A stretch of DNA of 64,000 nucleotides from Nymphaea colorata (taxonomy: Eukaryota; Streptophyta; Magnoliopsida; Nymphaeales; Nymphaeaceae). Within the stretch, counting starts at the first letter, position 1. The number at the start of each line of letters is the position of its first letter. Both the position numbers and the translations under genes were made by a program. This document shows positions 53,872 to 63,895 of this stretch, one piece after another. Location of the stretch: the NCBI RefSeq assembly GCF_008831285.2, contig NC_045141.1, forward strand, positions 22,166,742 through 22,230,741, given 5' to 3'. A model generated the notes under the pieces. The model saw nothing but the letters and a program-made list of their open reading frames with translations. It was not told the origin of the DNA and ran no database searches.

Positions 53872-55260
53872 TCATGCTGGACAAATTACCTTATAAAAGT
53901 CATCAATAAATGATAAATAATATTTAAAACCATTATAAGATGTTACTGGGGTAGGACCCCAAACATCACCATGCACCAATTTAAACGGTTTACTAGCAAC
54001 AGTTTCAGATAAACCAAAAGGAGGAAGAGTCATTTTAGCATATTGACAAATTTCACACACATGTAAATCAAAAGTTTTATGGGAAAAAATTAACGACAAA
54101 ATTCTACTGGGCGTCAATGCCACAAATAAGAGTCCTTAATTCTTTTTCAAAAAAACTTACCTTTCCAACTCCAACAACTTTAATGGAGGTGCGATCAGCT
54201 ATAGTCACAGTTCTATTTTCATTTTTATTTTCTATATCTTTCAAATTATTGTGAAAACATGACATATGTTCAGATGCACTTGAATGCACGATCCAATAGT
54301 AATTTCTAGTAAGAGGGGTTTAAGTTCATACCTGGCTGATTTTTAGGTGAAGTGAACGCTGATGCACCAGTTACCGTGTTGGTGTGGTTCTGGCCATTCA
54401 AAATTTTAATAATCTTTACAATAGTTGCAAGAGTAACCTCACCTTCGTCGGATTGAACCAACTGTGTCTACGGTTTATACTGCTATTTTAAAGAATCTCC
54501 CTTGTTGGTAGGTCCACCATGTAAATTCTAGCATTTTTCTCGAACATGCCCTTCTTTTTTATAGTATGTGCACTGGTTGTTTGCCTCTAATTCTGAACAA
54601 TGGTTGAACCTCTATTTTTTCGTGTTTTTTGTTAATCGAGGCATTAAACACAACTTTTTCAATGTTTTCACTACTAGTTTTAGTATTAATAGTGTCACCG
54701 GTCTTCATAATCTTCCTCCGTTTTTCTTCTCATAAGAAGGTATTACACACCATATCCAAAGGCGACATACAAGATGTCATTGATATTTGGCTTCTTGCTT
54801 GTTTGTAATCTTCACCTAAACCAGCCAATAGTTTGAAGGTTCTTTCTTGATCTCGCTGCCTCTTAATACGAGCATGGTTGGTTGAAAATGGACAATGAAA
54901 GTCCATCTCATTACGCTCCCCTCTAAGCATAGCAATGTGGTCCCTCAAGGTCATATGACCTTTCTTCAACTCATAAATTTCATGGGTGAGTTGATACATG
55001 TGTGCTGTACTATATTTTTCACTATATAACTCTTTGGCAGCATTCCATATTTCCTCGACAGTTTCAAATAATAAAAACTCTCAGCGATTTCAGCATCCAT
55101 AGAATTCAGTAACCAAGACATGACCATATGATTACTGGACTACCACTCATCATAATTAGGGTCTTCATTGGCTGGTTTAGATTTTTTTCCATTAACAAAC
55201 CTAAGTTTACATTTCCCACTTAAGAACAGAGCGGCAGCTTTGGAGCTCTTTGGACCATGA
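53872..55260 (-). pseudogene. Copia retrotransposon remnant: gag, protease, start of integrase
   Basis: Read leftward on the minus strand. Gag sequence is at 54730-54999 (MYQLTHEIYELKKGHMTLRD, FKLLAGLGEDYKQARSQI). The zinc knuckle is CTYYKKEGHVREKC, in which the second Cys is Tyr. The protease region reads WIVHSSASEHM where active elements have D-S-G, so the catalytic Asp is lost. Then come the pre-integrase CEICQYAK and the integrase start FKLVHGDVWGPTP with YYLSFIDDFYK. The sequence stops abruptly at about 53872; the rest of pol and the 3' LTR are missing. Confidence 0.8.
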
Positions 55261-55663
55261 CATATAATTTAAGACATTCAATGGAACATTTTTAATTTTG
55301 AAAATGGTGGTACCTGTCTCCATGACAATATGTTGTTGTGTTGATGATCCACTAGTTCCTTCGTTGGCATCCGTTGAACTTCAGAAACTTGTGGCACTTG
55401 TAAATTCTGTATCTTTTCGCAGGATTGTCCAAAAAATCTAAAAATTGGACTAAAAATACTAGACACTTGCTCGAATTCAACGCCACCTTGCTCGATCTTT
55501 GAATCTCCTCTAGTAAAAAACGCGGCCCAGAGAAAGTCACGCCTAGAATGCCCTATCTGGCGAGTCTTGTGCAGGGTTACCTCCTGCGACAGTAGTTGCG
55601 ACACTTGCAAAATGTTGGCTTGCCCCTCAGCTCCTTATCATCACAGGGTCTCTCGAGATCATC

Positions 55664-55675
55664 GCTCTGATACCA
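55664..55675 (-). other. Primer-binding site of the copia remnant
   Basis: The minus strand reads TGGTATCAGAGC, complementary to the 3' end of initiator tRNA-Met, directly after the LTR end ..GTTATCA. Confidence 0.85.
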
Positions 55676-55927
55676 TGATAACTTTTGAGAGGGAGATGAA
55701 AAAGAAGACAATGCACACATATTTACGTGGTTCGGATTTGTCAATCCAACATCCACGGTAAGAGCATCACGCAGCCTTGCTCTATTTTCTCATTATACTT
55801 CTTTATAGATTACAATGAGTATATATAGTGCTAACACTTGTCACTATCACTCATTAGGGGTGGTTATACTGCTATGAAGGGCGTTAAAATGCCCATTCTG
55901 TTTATTAACCTCGTAGGATGTGTTGCA
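55676..55927 (-). mobile_element. 5' LTR of the copia remnant
   Basis: On the minus strand it begins TGCAACACATCC and ends GTTATCA, giving the usual TG..CA ends. It contains a TATA-like ACTATATATACTC and the conserved plant copia LTR motif around CGAACCACGTAAATA. Only this LTR is present. The 5' boundary is a best guess. Confidence 0.65.
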
Positions 55928-56427
55928 GAATATATATACATATTTATCTTCTTCTGCTTCGCAGACAAGAAGGCCAGAGTATGATCTCTCCCTCTATGCA
56001 CTTCAAAATTGATTCACAAGTGATCACCATATTCGTCACCATTATATAGCATGCACATAACAAGGTTCGGAGACTTGATCCAAAGTCTGTTGCTTCATAC
56101 TCTTCAAATTAATTTTTCTTTTCTTTGTTAACGGCATGAAAAATATACAATTATATTTCATAGGGGAAGGTAAAATATAACCGTACATTTTTCTTGTAGC
56201 TGAATATTTTATAGATTAAATATATATTAAACGATAAATTTTTTAGCAGTTCAAAATTATTGTTTGAGGTTTGGGGTTGGGAAGCTGTGGACCAGCAGAT
56301 ACGGTTGTTTTGTAGCAATTACAAGTCAAGAAGGCTATTTTCTTACTGTGTGGAGGCCTATTGGCACTATGTGTGAGTCGATTGTTTTTTGTAATTCTTT
56401 TCATTTCTTTTCTAAATATTCTTTGTG

Positions 56428-56477
56428 TCTCTTAGTGAAGAGACGAGTATGAAGTATGAACTGTACAAGCTTCCAAC

Positions 56478-56565
<88 letters not shown>

Positions 56566-56700
56566 TAGCCGTAGAAACTGTGTTTTTTTTTCAAAAGAAA
56601 CACGAAAAAACGTGATAAATTAACTGGCTGTTTTAAACTTAAAAAAAAATGTATTTTTAGAAAAAAACGTTTGAAATGAAAAAAAGGCGTTTTTATTTTT
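56428..56700 (+). repeat. Dispersed repeat with internal (TA)n, copy 2
   Basis: Same order of blocks as the inverted copy at 50690-50925, with an expanded TA tract at 56484-56563 (about 40 units). It ends about 60 bases from the MYB stop codon, and another TA tract (56723-56745) directly follows the MYB 3' end. Confidence 0.65.
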
Positions 56701-56756
56701 AATTCTCTACCTTTCATATGAATATATATATATATATATATATATAAGTCTTGCAC

Positions 56757-57857
56757 TTACTTGAAGAGCTCTGTCCAGCAGTCACCGGATTGAACATCGA
56801 AATTGAGTTCTCCCCAGGAGTCGAAATTTGTCATCGTTGTCCCCATCGTTGTCGTTATTGCCGTTGAGGAATTGGTGGACATTTCAGATGGGTTCAACTG
56901 GTCTTTGGTTTGGTTGTGATTAGCAAAAGTAGGTGGGGATGAAGCCAGAGTGTCTAGCGAAGGAATATATCCGTTCCCATTGTCAATATACACATGATTC
57001 TGCTGGTAGGCACAAGGAATTTCTGCGTTTTTCAGATTACAGAAACTTGGGTTCACTTGGATCTGCTCCATGGGGAGATCGGCATAGGACTGGAGGTTTT
57101 CGAGTTGGTAGTTCTTTAGAATTGGTGGCTGCTCATTGAATCCAAGGGGCAGGGAACAGGATTTGGCATTGATCACGTCCTGAAGGAGGTTTTGCAGGTA
57201 GTAAATTCCGGCGAGTTGCACCGCGTTTGTCTGTAATCTGAGACTCTGTTCAAGTGAAGGCAAACTTGTTAGCATGCTTAGGTCTAGTCTTGGCTTGTGG
57301 GTAACTGGGTCGATCCCCATCTGGATGAGTTTCTTCTTCACGTGGGTGTTCCTGTGATTCTTGATTTCATTGTCTGTCCGCCCTGGTAAGTGCGTCGCAA
57401 TTGTAGACCACCTAGAGAACACATAGGAAATAAGTTTTTTCCGGCGATCACAAAGTGAAACTGAATTATTTCTCGTAACATAGATACTGTTTTCACAAGC
57501 AGGTAAAAATTAAGATTAAAACTTGCTCACAAGCTATTGGCATGCAACTTTTCTTTGGACAATGTGAAATCTCATTTACTGAGGAGAGGTAGAAGTAATT
57601 ACTTGTTCCCCTGAACAGAGTGAAGATGCAAAATGGTCTGCTCCTCATCAAAGGTAAAATTTCCCCTCTTGATGTCCGGCCTCAAGTAGTTGCTCCATCT
57701 CAGCCTGCAACTCTCGGTTGAGCCCGGCAAGCTTCGGGAGAGCCCTCCAACTTCCATGGCCGTGCTTCTGGATGTACTCCACAAGCTTCTGGTCTTTCTC
57801 AGGGGTCCATGGTCCTTTCTTGAGTCCATTTTCATCACAGCATGGAGATCTCCCCAT
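56757..57857 (-). pseudogene. R2R3-MYB gene with broken DNA-binding domain
   Basis: Exons 57603-57857 and 56757-57411 are joined by a GT-AG intron in the R3 position usual for plant MYBs. It begins [20 protein letters not shown], close to the MYB53/92/93 or MYB9/107 suberin-type regulators. R2 is normal through [14 protein letters not shown]. Then 8 bases are missing where the family has the CGKSC codons, shifting the frame; after it [18 protein letters not shown] reads in another frame. In R3 the last conserved tryptophan is changed: [15 protein letters not shown] instead of KNYWNTH. The usual first MYB intron is absent. The C-terminal 217 codons are fully open to TAA and end [19 protein letters not shown]. 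Without the correct frame only a truncated product could be made, so a recent pseudogene is most likely; a sequencing error could explain the deletion but not the lost tryptophan. Confidence 0.85.
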
Positions 57858-58256
57858 GTTAACTGCAAACAGAAAGGCCAAGAAAAGAAAACCAAAGTAT
57901 GATCTCCCTTAACTTTCAATGGAAGAAGATGGTGGTGATGAAGAACCTTACCTAGTAGCCAAGATAGACTGAGATGAAGCTCTGCTTCAGAACACGAAAA
58001 ACAAGTTGTGCTCTTGCATTAGATGAAGATATATATATATACACACAGAGACTTCCAAGTTATGGAAGAAGTTGACGTGCACTGTAAGGCTTTTGTCTTT
58101 GTTTTTGTTTTTTGTCAGAGTGAATAAGTCTCTTAATTGGGGTGGTGTTTTGCCCCAAGTAATATCCAAAAGAAAAAGTCACTATTGGTTTTCCAATAAA
58201 CTTTATGGCAATTAGGCAAGTTAAAACGGAAACTGCTAAGTGATGGATTAGGACCC

Positions 58257-58666
58257 GTCGAACAAAAGGTCCTAAGCAAGTGGGTGAGTTGGTTGGATCA
58301 TTTCACCTAGGACATTAATGAGGACTTTCTAAAATGTTTCCCATCTGTTTCCAAGATGAGCATCGTTTTTTCTGTTTCGATTGGTAGGTGGTTGTTTTTC
58401 TTGTTCAAGTGGGAATTAGGTGACAGAGTATTAAAACTAGTGGTATCCAGATCTCTGCTTTGGAATGATCAGCTCGTATTAGGAGGAAATTGAATGATGA
58501 GCTTGTACTAGGCAAAAGAATGTTTGTTTGTCTTTATGTTTTTTCAAATGAGGCCAGTTGAGTATATAGTTTTAGTAAATAGATAAGAAAAAAATGTATA
58601 TATATGAAACGGATGGGAAACTTCAACCTACTCACGCACGCACTTGCTTAGGACCTTTTGTTCGAC
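58257..58666. mobile_element. 410-bp element with perfect 26-bp inverted termini
   Basis: 58257-58282 (starting GTCGAACAAAAGGTCC) is exactly matched by the reverse complement of 58641-58666. Further in, GTTTCCCATCTGTTTC (58336-58351) pairs with GAAACGGATGGGAAAC (58606-58621) at 15 of 16. There is no coding capacity. It lies between the MYB gene and the inverted MYB fragment, whose homology begins ten bases after the right terminus. Part of the interior (58502-58605) recurs inverted at the right window edge. Confidence 0.75.
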
Positions 58667-58675
58667 CGATCCCAA

Positions 58676-59012
58676 GATCTCCCCATGGAGCAGATCCAAG
58701 TGAACCCAAGTTTCCTTAATCTGAAAAACGCAGAAATTCCTTGTGCCTACCAGCAGAATCATGTGTATATTGACAATGGGAACGGATATATTCCTTCGCT
58801 AGACACTCTGGCTTCATCCCCACCTGCTTATGCCAATCCCAACCAAACCAAAGACCAGTTGAACCCATCTGAAATGTCCACCAATTCCTCAACTGCAATT
58901 ACGACAACGATGGGGACAACGATGACAAATTTCGACTCCTGGGGAGAACTCAATTTCGATGTTCAATCTAGTGACTGCTGGACAGAGCTCTTCAAGTAAG
59001 TGCAACACTTGG
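58676..59012 (+). pseudogene. Inverted duplicate of the MYB 3' end
   Basis: From GATCTCCCCATGGAGCAG to shortly after the stop codon (58997-58999) this matches the last third of the minus-strand MYB gene, in opposite orientation. The frame stays open to the same end ([19 protein letters not shown]), with a few changes such as SFLNL for SFCNL and PPAYANPNQ for PPTFANHNQ. There is no DNA-binding domain, so it is a fragment. Homology ends at AGTGCAA.ACT; the TA tract found there in the source copy is absent. Confidence 0.9.
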
Positions 59013-59340
59013 CGATAAGTCAACTTATTTTCTCTTTATTGTCACAGCCAACCTGCTACATTCTCGTGGATGGAAGCATCTAACTAGCAAGGAGGAGCAT
59101 CGTAACTAGAGGGCGTGACGAACTGATGAGCAGAAGGATCAGCCCGCAACTTTCTACATGGAAAAAAGGAGTTCTGATTCGTGATATAGTTCTTTTTTTA
59201 TTTACACAAACAGATTTGTGTTCAGTGGTGTGCAGGACACATGTTGTCAAGTCCACTGTAAAATATTGGCCTCATGATTTGAGATGATCTCAAAAGAAAC
59301 TAATGGAAACACATTATACTTCTACAGTTTTTATTGTCTA

Positions 59341-60815
59341 AGACAAGCTGGCTTAATTTTACTGTCTAAGACAGGTTCTCCACCAGTAAGCAAACGCGTC
59401 CTATGACATGACTACATAACTGCAAGTAGTTCTAAATAACTTCCATGCATGCAGAGATCATGTTTCAAAAAAATAACCCCTCCTCTTTTTCTTTTCCTTG
59501 AAAATGAAGAAGCCATTCCCCCTTGCCATGTTGGTTTAGCCTGCCATAATCAGAGTTACCTCCTTAGTAGCATAAAGTTTAATGAAAGCCTCATGAAGTT
59601 CAAAAACTTACTAAAACAAGAGCTTCGATCCAGCAAAGGGCCAAAATGGGGTAAAAACTCATGACCAGTTGTCTACTCGTCGGGTGCCCCCAAATTGTAC
59701 TAGTTTCTTGGGTTCCCTTGCATGTTTCTATTAGATGCACAGTCCAATGATGTTATCTAGAACACAGCCAAGAGAAGATACCGATACTTCAATCAATCCG
59801 CACAATTAGGTTGACAGATTTTCCAAGTCTATATGTGATTCATCATTAAGGACACTGTAACCATCATAAGAAAACAGTATCCACTCTTGGAGCTTGGAAG
59901 GGTATAAGTGTTCAAAGAAATCAAAACACATCAAGAAAAAAAAAAAAAAGTGTCATCTCTTGCCTTGACAGGAAGTTTAAAGTTCTGGCTTGGTGGGAAC
60001 CCCAAAAGGGGAAAAGGAAAGGAAAAATATTGCAGCGTGAGGTTTAAGTCCCAGAGGTATGCTTCTCCTTTAGATTGCCATAAGCATCTCCCTTCTGTGG
60101 ACTCAGACAAGACCCATAAACAGAGTAAGACCATGATTGCCAAATATCAGCAGTTAGTTTGTCCATAGGGGTACCAAGCACAATGTCATTGAATCATTGT
60201 ATACGGACAAACAAAACCTGGATCAGATGCTGCCAGTTAGTTAAGTCAACTATGGGAACTATGCAAGTATTGGAACTATTCCAATGTACATGCCTACCAA
60301 ACAGAGCTGCTGAATATGCATACGTGATAGAAGAAGGTAGTACATTAAGACACCTATGGTTTCAAGTGTCACCTCTGAGAAGAAAAAACAGATGGATCGG
60401 GGAAACAAAATGTGGAAGTCTTTATGGGCATCCCATGCATCAAAATAATTTCAGATACAACAATTCGGTGCCACTGATAGCTGGGGAAAGGTGGAGTTTG
60501 CATCCTTAACTGAACTGAGAAATTTACATGGAGCTGCAAAGTGCACAGAGGACCTGATTACTAAGATAAACTGTGAATCTTTCTCCACAAATGAAAACGG
60601 AAAACACCACAGTCAAAGTGGTTAAATAAAAAATGTATTGAACCAGTATATAGGTCACATGGAAGCAGTTGACAGGCTAATTGATGGCGACAAATGTGAA
60701 TAGACCTGTGACAAGTTTACAAAGGAATACAAGTACACAGAAAATAAGCATCATAACAAGAAATAGATAAAGCTAAAAAATAATATGCCTGGCATACCAG
60801 ACCGGTTCAATTGTC
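59341..60815. repeat. Segmental duplication, copy B
   Basis: Direct copy of 23047-24568, broken off at CAATTGTC (60815), where unrelated sequence begins. Its last 310 bases (60505-60815) also pair, inverted, with 62490-62808. In shared positions B is closer to C than to A (for example GTGCACAGAGGACC in B and C against GTGTCCAAAGGACC in A). Confidence 0.9.
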
Positions 60816-60948
60816 AGCTCGACGAGTTTGCTAACAAGTTCTTTTATTGTTTTTCCTACGACGAAGTCACATCATGGAATGCGAGTCCTACTCCGTGGCT
60901 GTGCAAACTTTCGTTGCTTAGCTTATACATGCCATTTGACTATTTGAG

Positions 60949-61302
60949 TGTAGGGATGTCAACGGATCGGATACATCTTTAATCATATCCGTTTTTTCGG
61001 ATATTCATATATTCGGATTCAAATTCATATCCGAATCCGATCCAAATCCGATTTTTATATTTATATCTGAATCCGAATCCGAATTTTGAATCGGATTTTG
61101 CCATTTTCCAAGTATTAGATAGAGGATATTTGTCTAAAAATGAATCTGATCCGAATCCGATCCGATCCGATATTCATGTATATCCGAACCCGAATCCGAT
61201 CGGATGTCATTTATTAAATCCGAATCCGATCCGATTTCTGAATCGGATATTAAATTTTTATCCATATCCGATTTTTTCAGATATAAATTTAAATCCTTTC
61301 TG
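60949..61302. mobile_element. Decayed element rich in ATCCGAATCC motifs
   Basis: Begins TAGGGATGTCAACGGATCGG and is filled with ATCCGAATCCGATCCGAT-like repeats in both orientations. A relative starts at 44768 (TAGGGATGCCAATGGATCG). This kind of end and subterminal repeat is typical of non-autonomous plant DNA transposons. The right boundary is not clear; the 124-bp inverted arm begins at 61303. Confidence 0.45.
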
Positions 61303-61803
61303 TACTTCGGTGATGGTTTTATATGGACAAAACTAGCGACTTGTGCTTCTGAATTTGCAAATTTCAGCTTCTCAGTCAATATCTTAACCTATCCACCAAA
61401 AGCGATGGAATATCGAGTTCTAAACTAATTCCCCCATCTAATTAAGCATTGATCAAATAAGAAAGTGGTTCCTAGGTTTGAACTTTGAACAGGGCTGCGT
61501 GCAAAAATAGCATGGTAGGAAAATTTTCATCAAGGTGCGAAGCTTCTCTAACCGTCACCGACGCTGAGGGAAATTCATTTGTGGTGCTTTCTTGGTTCCG
61601 ACAATCTAGTTTCCAGCACTTAAGCTGTTCGTTTAATGCGGGTTCAGATCAAGCAAAAAAGAGAAGGAAAAAAAAAAGTAGTTTAGAACTCGATATTCCA
61701 TCGCTTTTGGTGGATAGGTTAAGATATTGACTGAGAAGCTGAAATTTGCAAATGCAGAAGCACAAGTCGCTAGTTTTGTCCATATAAAACGATCACCGAA
61801 GTA
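61303..61803. repeat. 124-bp inverted repeat, 122/124 identical
   Basis: The left arm 61303-61426 begins TACTTCGGTGATGG; the right arm 61680-61803 is its reverse complement with two mismatches. A 253-bp spacer separates them. The arms are not related to known elements that I recognise and lie inside the larger B/C palindrome. Confidence 0.95.
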
Positions 61804-62171
61804 GTGAAAGGCAAGAGTTGCGTGGCAAATGGCAAGTTGAATTTGCAACGAGGCATGTTTCACTAATAAAAGGAAAACCAGCAATGGGTGGAAAGGTATG
61901 CAGCAAGCTTGAGGGCTGCGTTTGAAGAGCATGGGAAAATTTTTCCTAGGAAACTGATTCCCGTTCCCCCACTCAGAGAAGAAATTTACATGAGGAATTA
62001 TCAGACATGTTGAAAAAGAGAATCTAGCTACCACATTATTTCGCCATGCATGCCAAGTGTAGAAATTCTTTTCATGTTTAATGGTGGGAAAATCAGGAAC
62101 AATCTTCTTTAGTACAAAATAACTTGTGAAGATTCTCCTGGAAACATGATCACTGTAACCTGTGACAACTT

Positions 62172-62808
62172 TACTGAAAAATGATAATTTCCCCAGATTT
62201 TGTTTAAGCTACCTCCTTTGATTTGCAGATTGAGGCTCCTCAAACACTTGTTGATCATGAACTTCTGATGTGGCCCATTGCATTGAGCCAATTAGGGAAA
62301 ACTGAGTTGGTGGATGTGACTCCTCGATGTTAGAAAAATGAAGATGATGAATGCTATTGTTGGTTCCAGAAGTGTGAGACGCTGAGGCCTTGGGCCCCTG
62401 GAAGTGTCAAACTGACATTTCCTTGTAATGTGTATTTGTTCTTCTTGTGCGTCCAATATTGAGATCATGGTTGAACACCAATACTTGATAGACAATTGAA
62501 CCGGTCTGGTATGCCAGGCATATTATTTTTTAGCTTTATCTATTTCTTGTTATGATGCTTATTCTCTGTGTACTTGTATTCCATTGTAAACTTGTCACAG
62601 GTCTATTCACATTTGTCGCCATCAAATTAGCCTGTCAACTGCTTCCATGTGACCTATATACTGGTTCAGTACATTTTTTATTTAACCACTTTGACTGTGG
62701 TGTTTTCCGTTTTTCATTTGTGGAGAAAGATTCACAGCTTTTCTTGGTAATCAGGTCCTCTGTGCACTTTGCAGCTCCATGTAAAAAGAAATTTATTTCT
62801 CAGTTTAA
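62172..62808. repeat. Segmental duplication, inverted copy C
   Basis: Reverse-complement match to about 24240-24889 of copy A's extension. It includes the terminal exon and the 3'-untranslated-like part, with an added stretch of about 12 bases near 62781-62792. Its right half also pairs with the end of copy B. Confidence 0.9.
62229..62333 (+). pseudogene. Terminal exon copy in C, frame intact
   Basis: Same 3' splice site (CTTTGATTTGCAG), 34 codons and TAG as at 24729-24833. The peptide begins IEAPQTLVDHELLMWPI and ends ELVDVTPRC. No upstream exons are recognised between 60.8 and 62.2 kb, where unrelated inverted repeats lie. The family is unknown. Confidence 0.4.
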
Positions 62809-62867
62809 TTAAAAAGAAATATGTTTCTGGTTAAGACGAACAAAGAAGGAAGAAGGGTGATCATCTT

Positions 62868-63070
62868 CCCCTCTTCTCGGTGCCCTCCTCCCCTTCTTCC
62901 CCTCTTCTCCTTCCCTCCTCCTCTTCTTCCCCTCTTCCCCTCTTCTTTTCCCTCCTTCCCTTCTTCCTCCTCCCTTCTTCTCCTTCCCTTCTTCTTCCTT
63001 CCCTTCCCTTCCTCCTCCCTTTCTCTTCCTTCCCTTCCTTCCTTCCGTTCCTTCCCTTCCTTCCTTCCTC
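62868..63070. repeat. 200-bp polypyrimidine tract
   Basis: Almost pure C/T on the + strand, made of CTTCC, CTCCTT and CCTTCCTT motifs. It creates long low-complexity open frames on both strands that are not genes. Confidence 0.95.
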
Positions 63071-63895
63071 CAACGGTAGAAAAAGAAATTTTTTTTCACC
63101 CCTCTTGGCTAGAAAAAAATTTCCAACGGTAAAAAAAATAACTCCCTGTTTGATGAAATCAGATATTTGAAATTTTTCTCCTCTGCTACAGGTCCTGATT
63201 TCGGCGTATCAAACGCCCAAGGAAAAAATGAACATGTGACCGAATATGGCCGTTTCCCACCTCTTCCCACTTTTGGAATCGTGATCCAAAAAGGCTGATC
63301 ATGGTCAAAATGATAATGAATCGCTTCCCCATACTGCCCTCTTGCACAAACGCAGAATGTCTTGAGGGATGAAAAGGCTGCCACCTTGTAGCATCAAAGC
63401 TGCACAAAAGTAAGCCAATATTACTTTGACACTCATATACATTTTGAAAAGCTAAAAATAAGAAAGTAATTAAATAAGGAATGCGTTGTTTTACTGCGTC
63501 TTTGAATTTAGCTCAATCGGTTGTCATTCAATAAAAAAATATTAAAAATTTATTTCCGAAAAATGAAAAAAATATATAAATAATTTAAAAATCCTTAAAT
63601 TATGTTTAGGAACTGTCGAAAGCTGGCACATAGCACTCTTGAATCGCCACAAATTTGAATCAGTTTGCCATTGATTAAATTCTAATCAACCAAGTTTCGT
63701 GATTCTGCTGGCTCCCAGCTAAGCGACCTAAATTGTGACATACTTTTTACATAATACTTTCGCATATAAACATAATTTTTTTCTTTATTCAATTTCTGTT
63801 TGCTAAAAGGAACATAAGGTTCCACGGGACCTAATTTTCTTAGCCTTTGAGAAAGCATATACTGTTGGAGGTACTTCTACATGATCTGAATCGTT
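63071..63895. other. AT-rich flank near the right edge
   Basis: No gene is supportable. CCAACGGTA(G)AAAAA occurs twice (63070 and 63123). At 63144-63210, CTGTTTGATGAAATCAG and GATTTCGGCGTATCAAACGC look like imperfect inverted ends of a very short MITE. Confidence 0.35.

Noticed and set aside
56412-56756. 114-codon frame rich in Tyr-Ile repeats
   Set aside because: Produced by the TA microsatellite.
58658-58999. Inverted MYB fragment as a functional small protein
   Set aside because: It lacks the DNA-binding domain and its open frame begins in flanking element sequence; kept as a fragment.
62809-63132. Long Arg/Glu/Lys or Ser/Pro frames on both strands
   Set aside because: Produced by the polypyrimidine tract.
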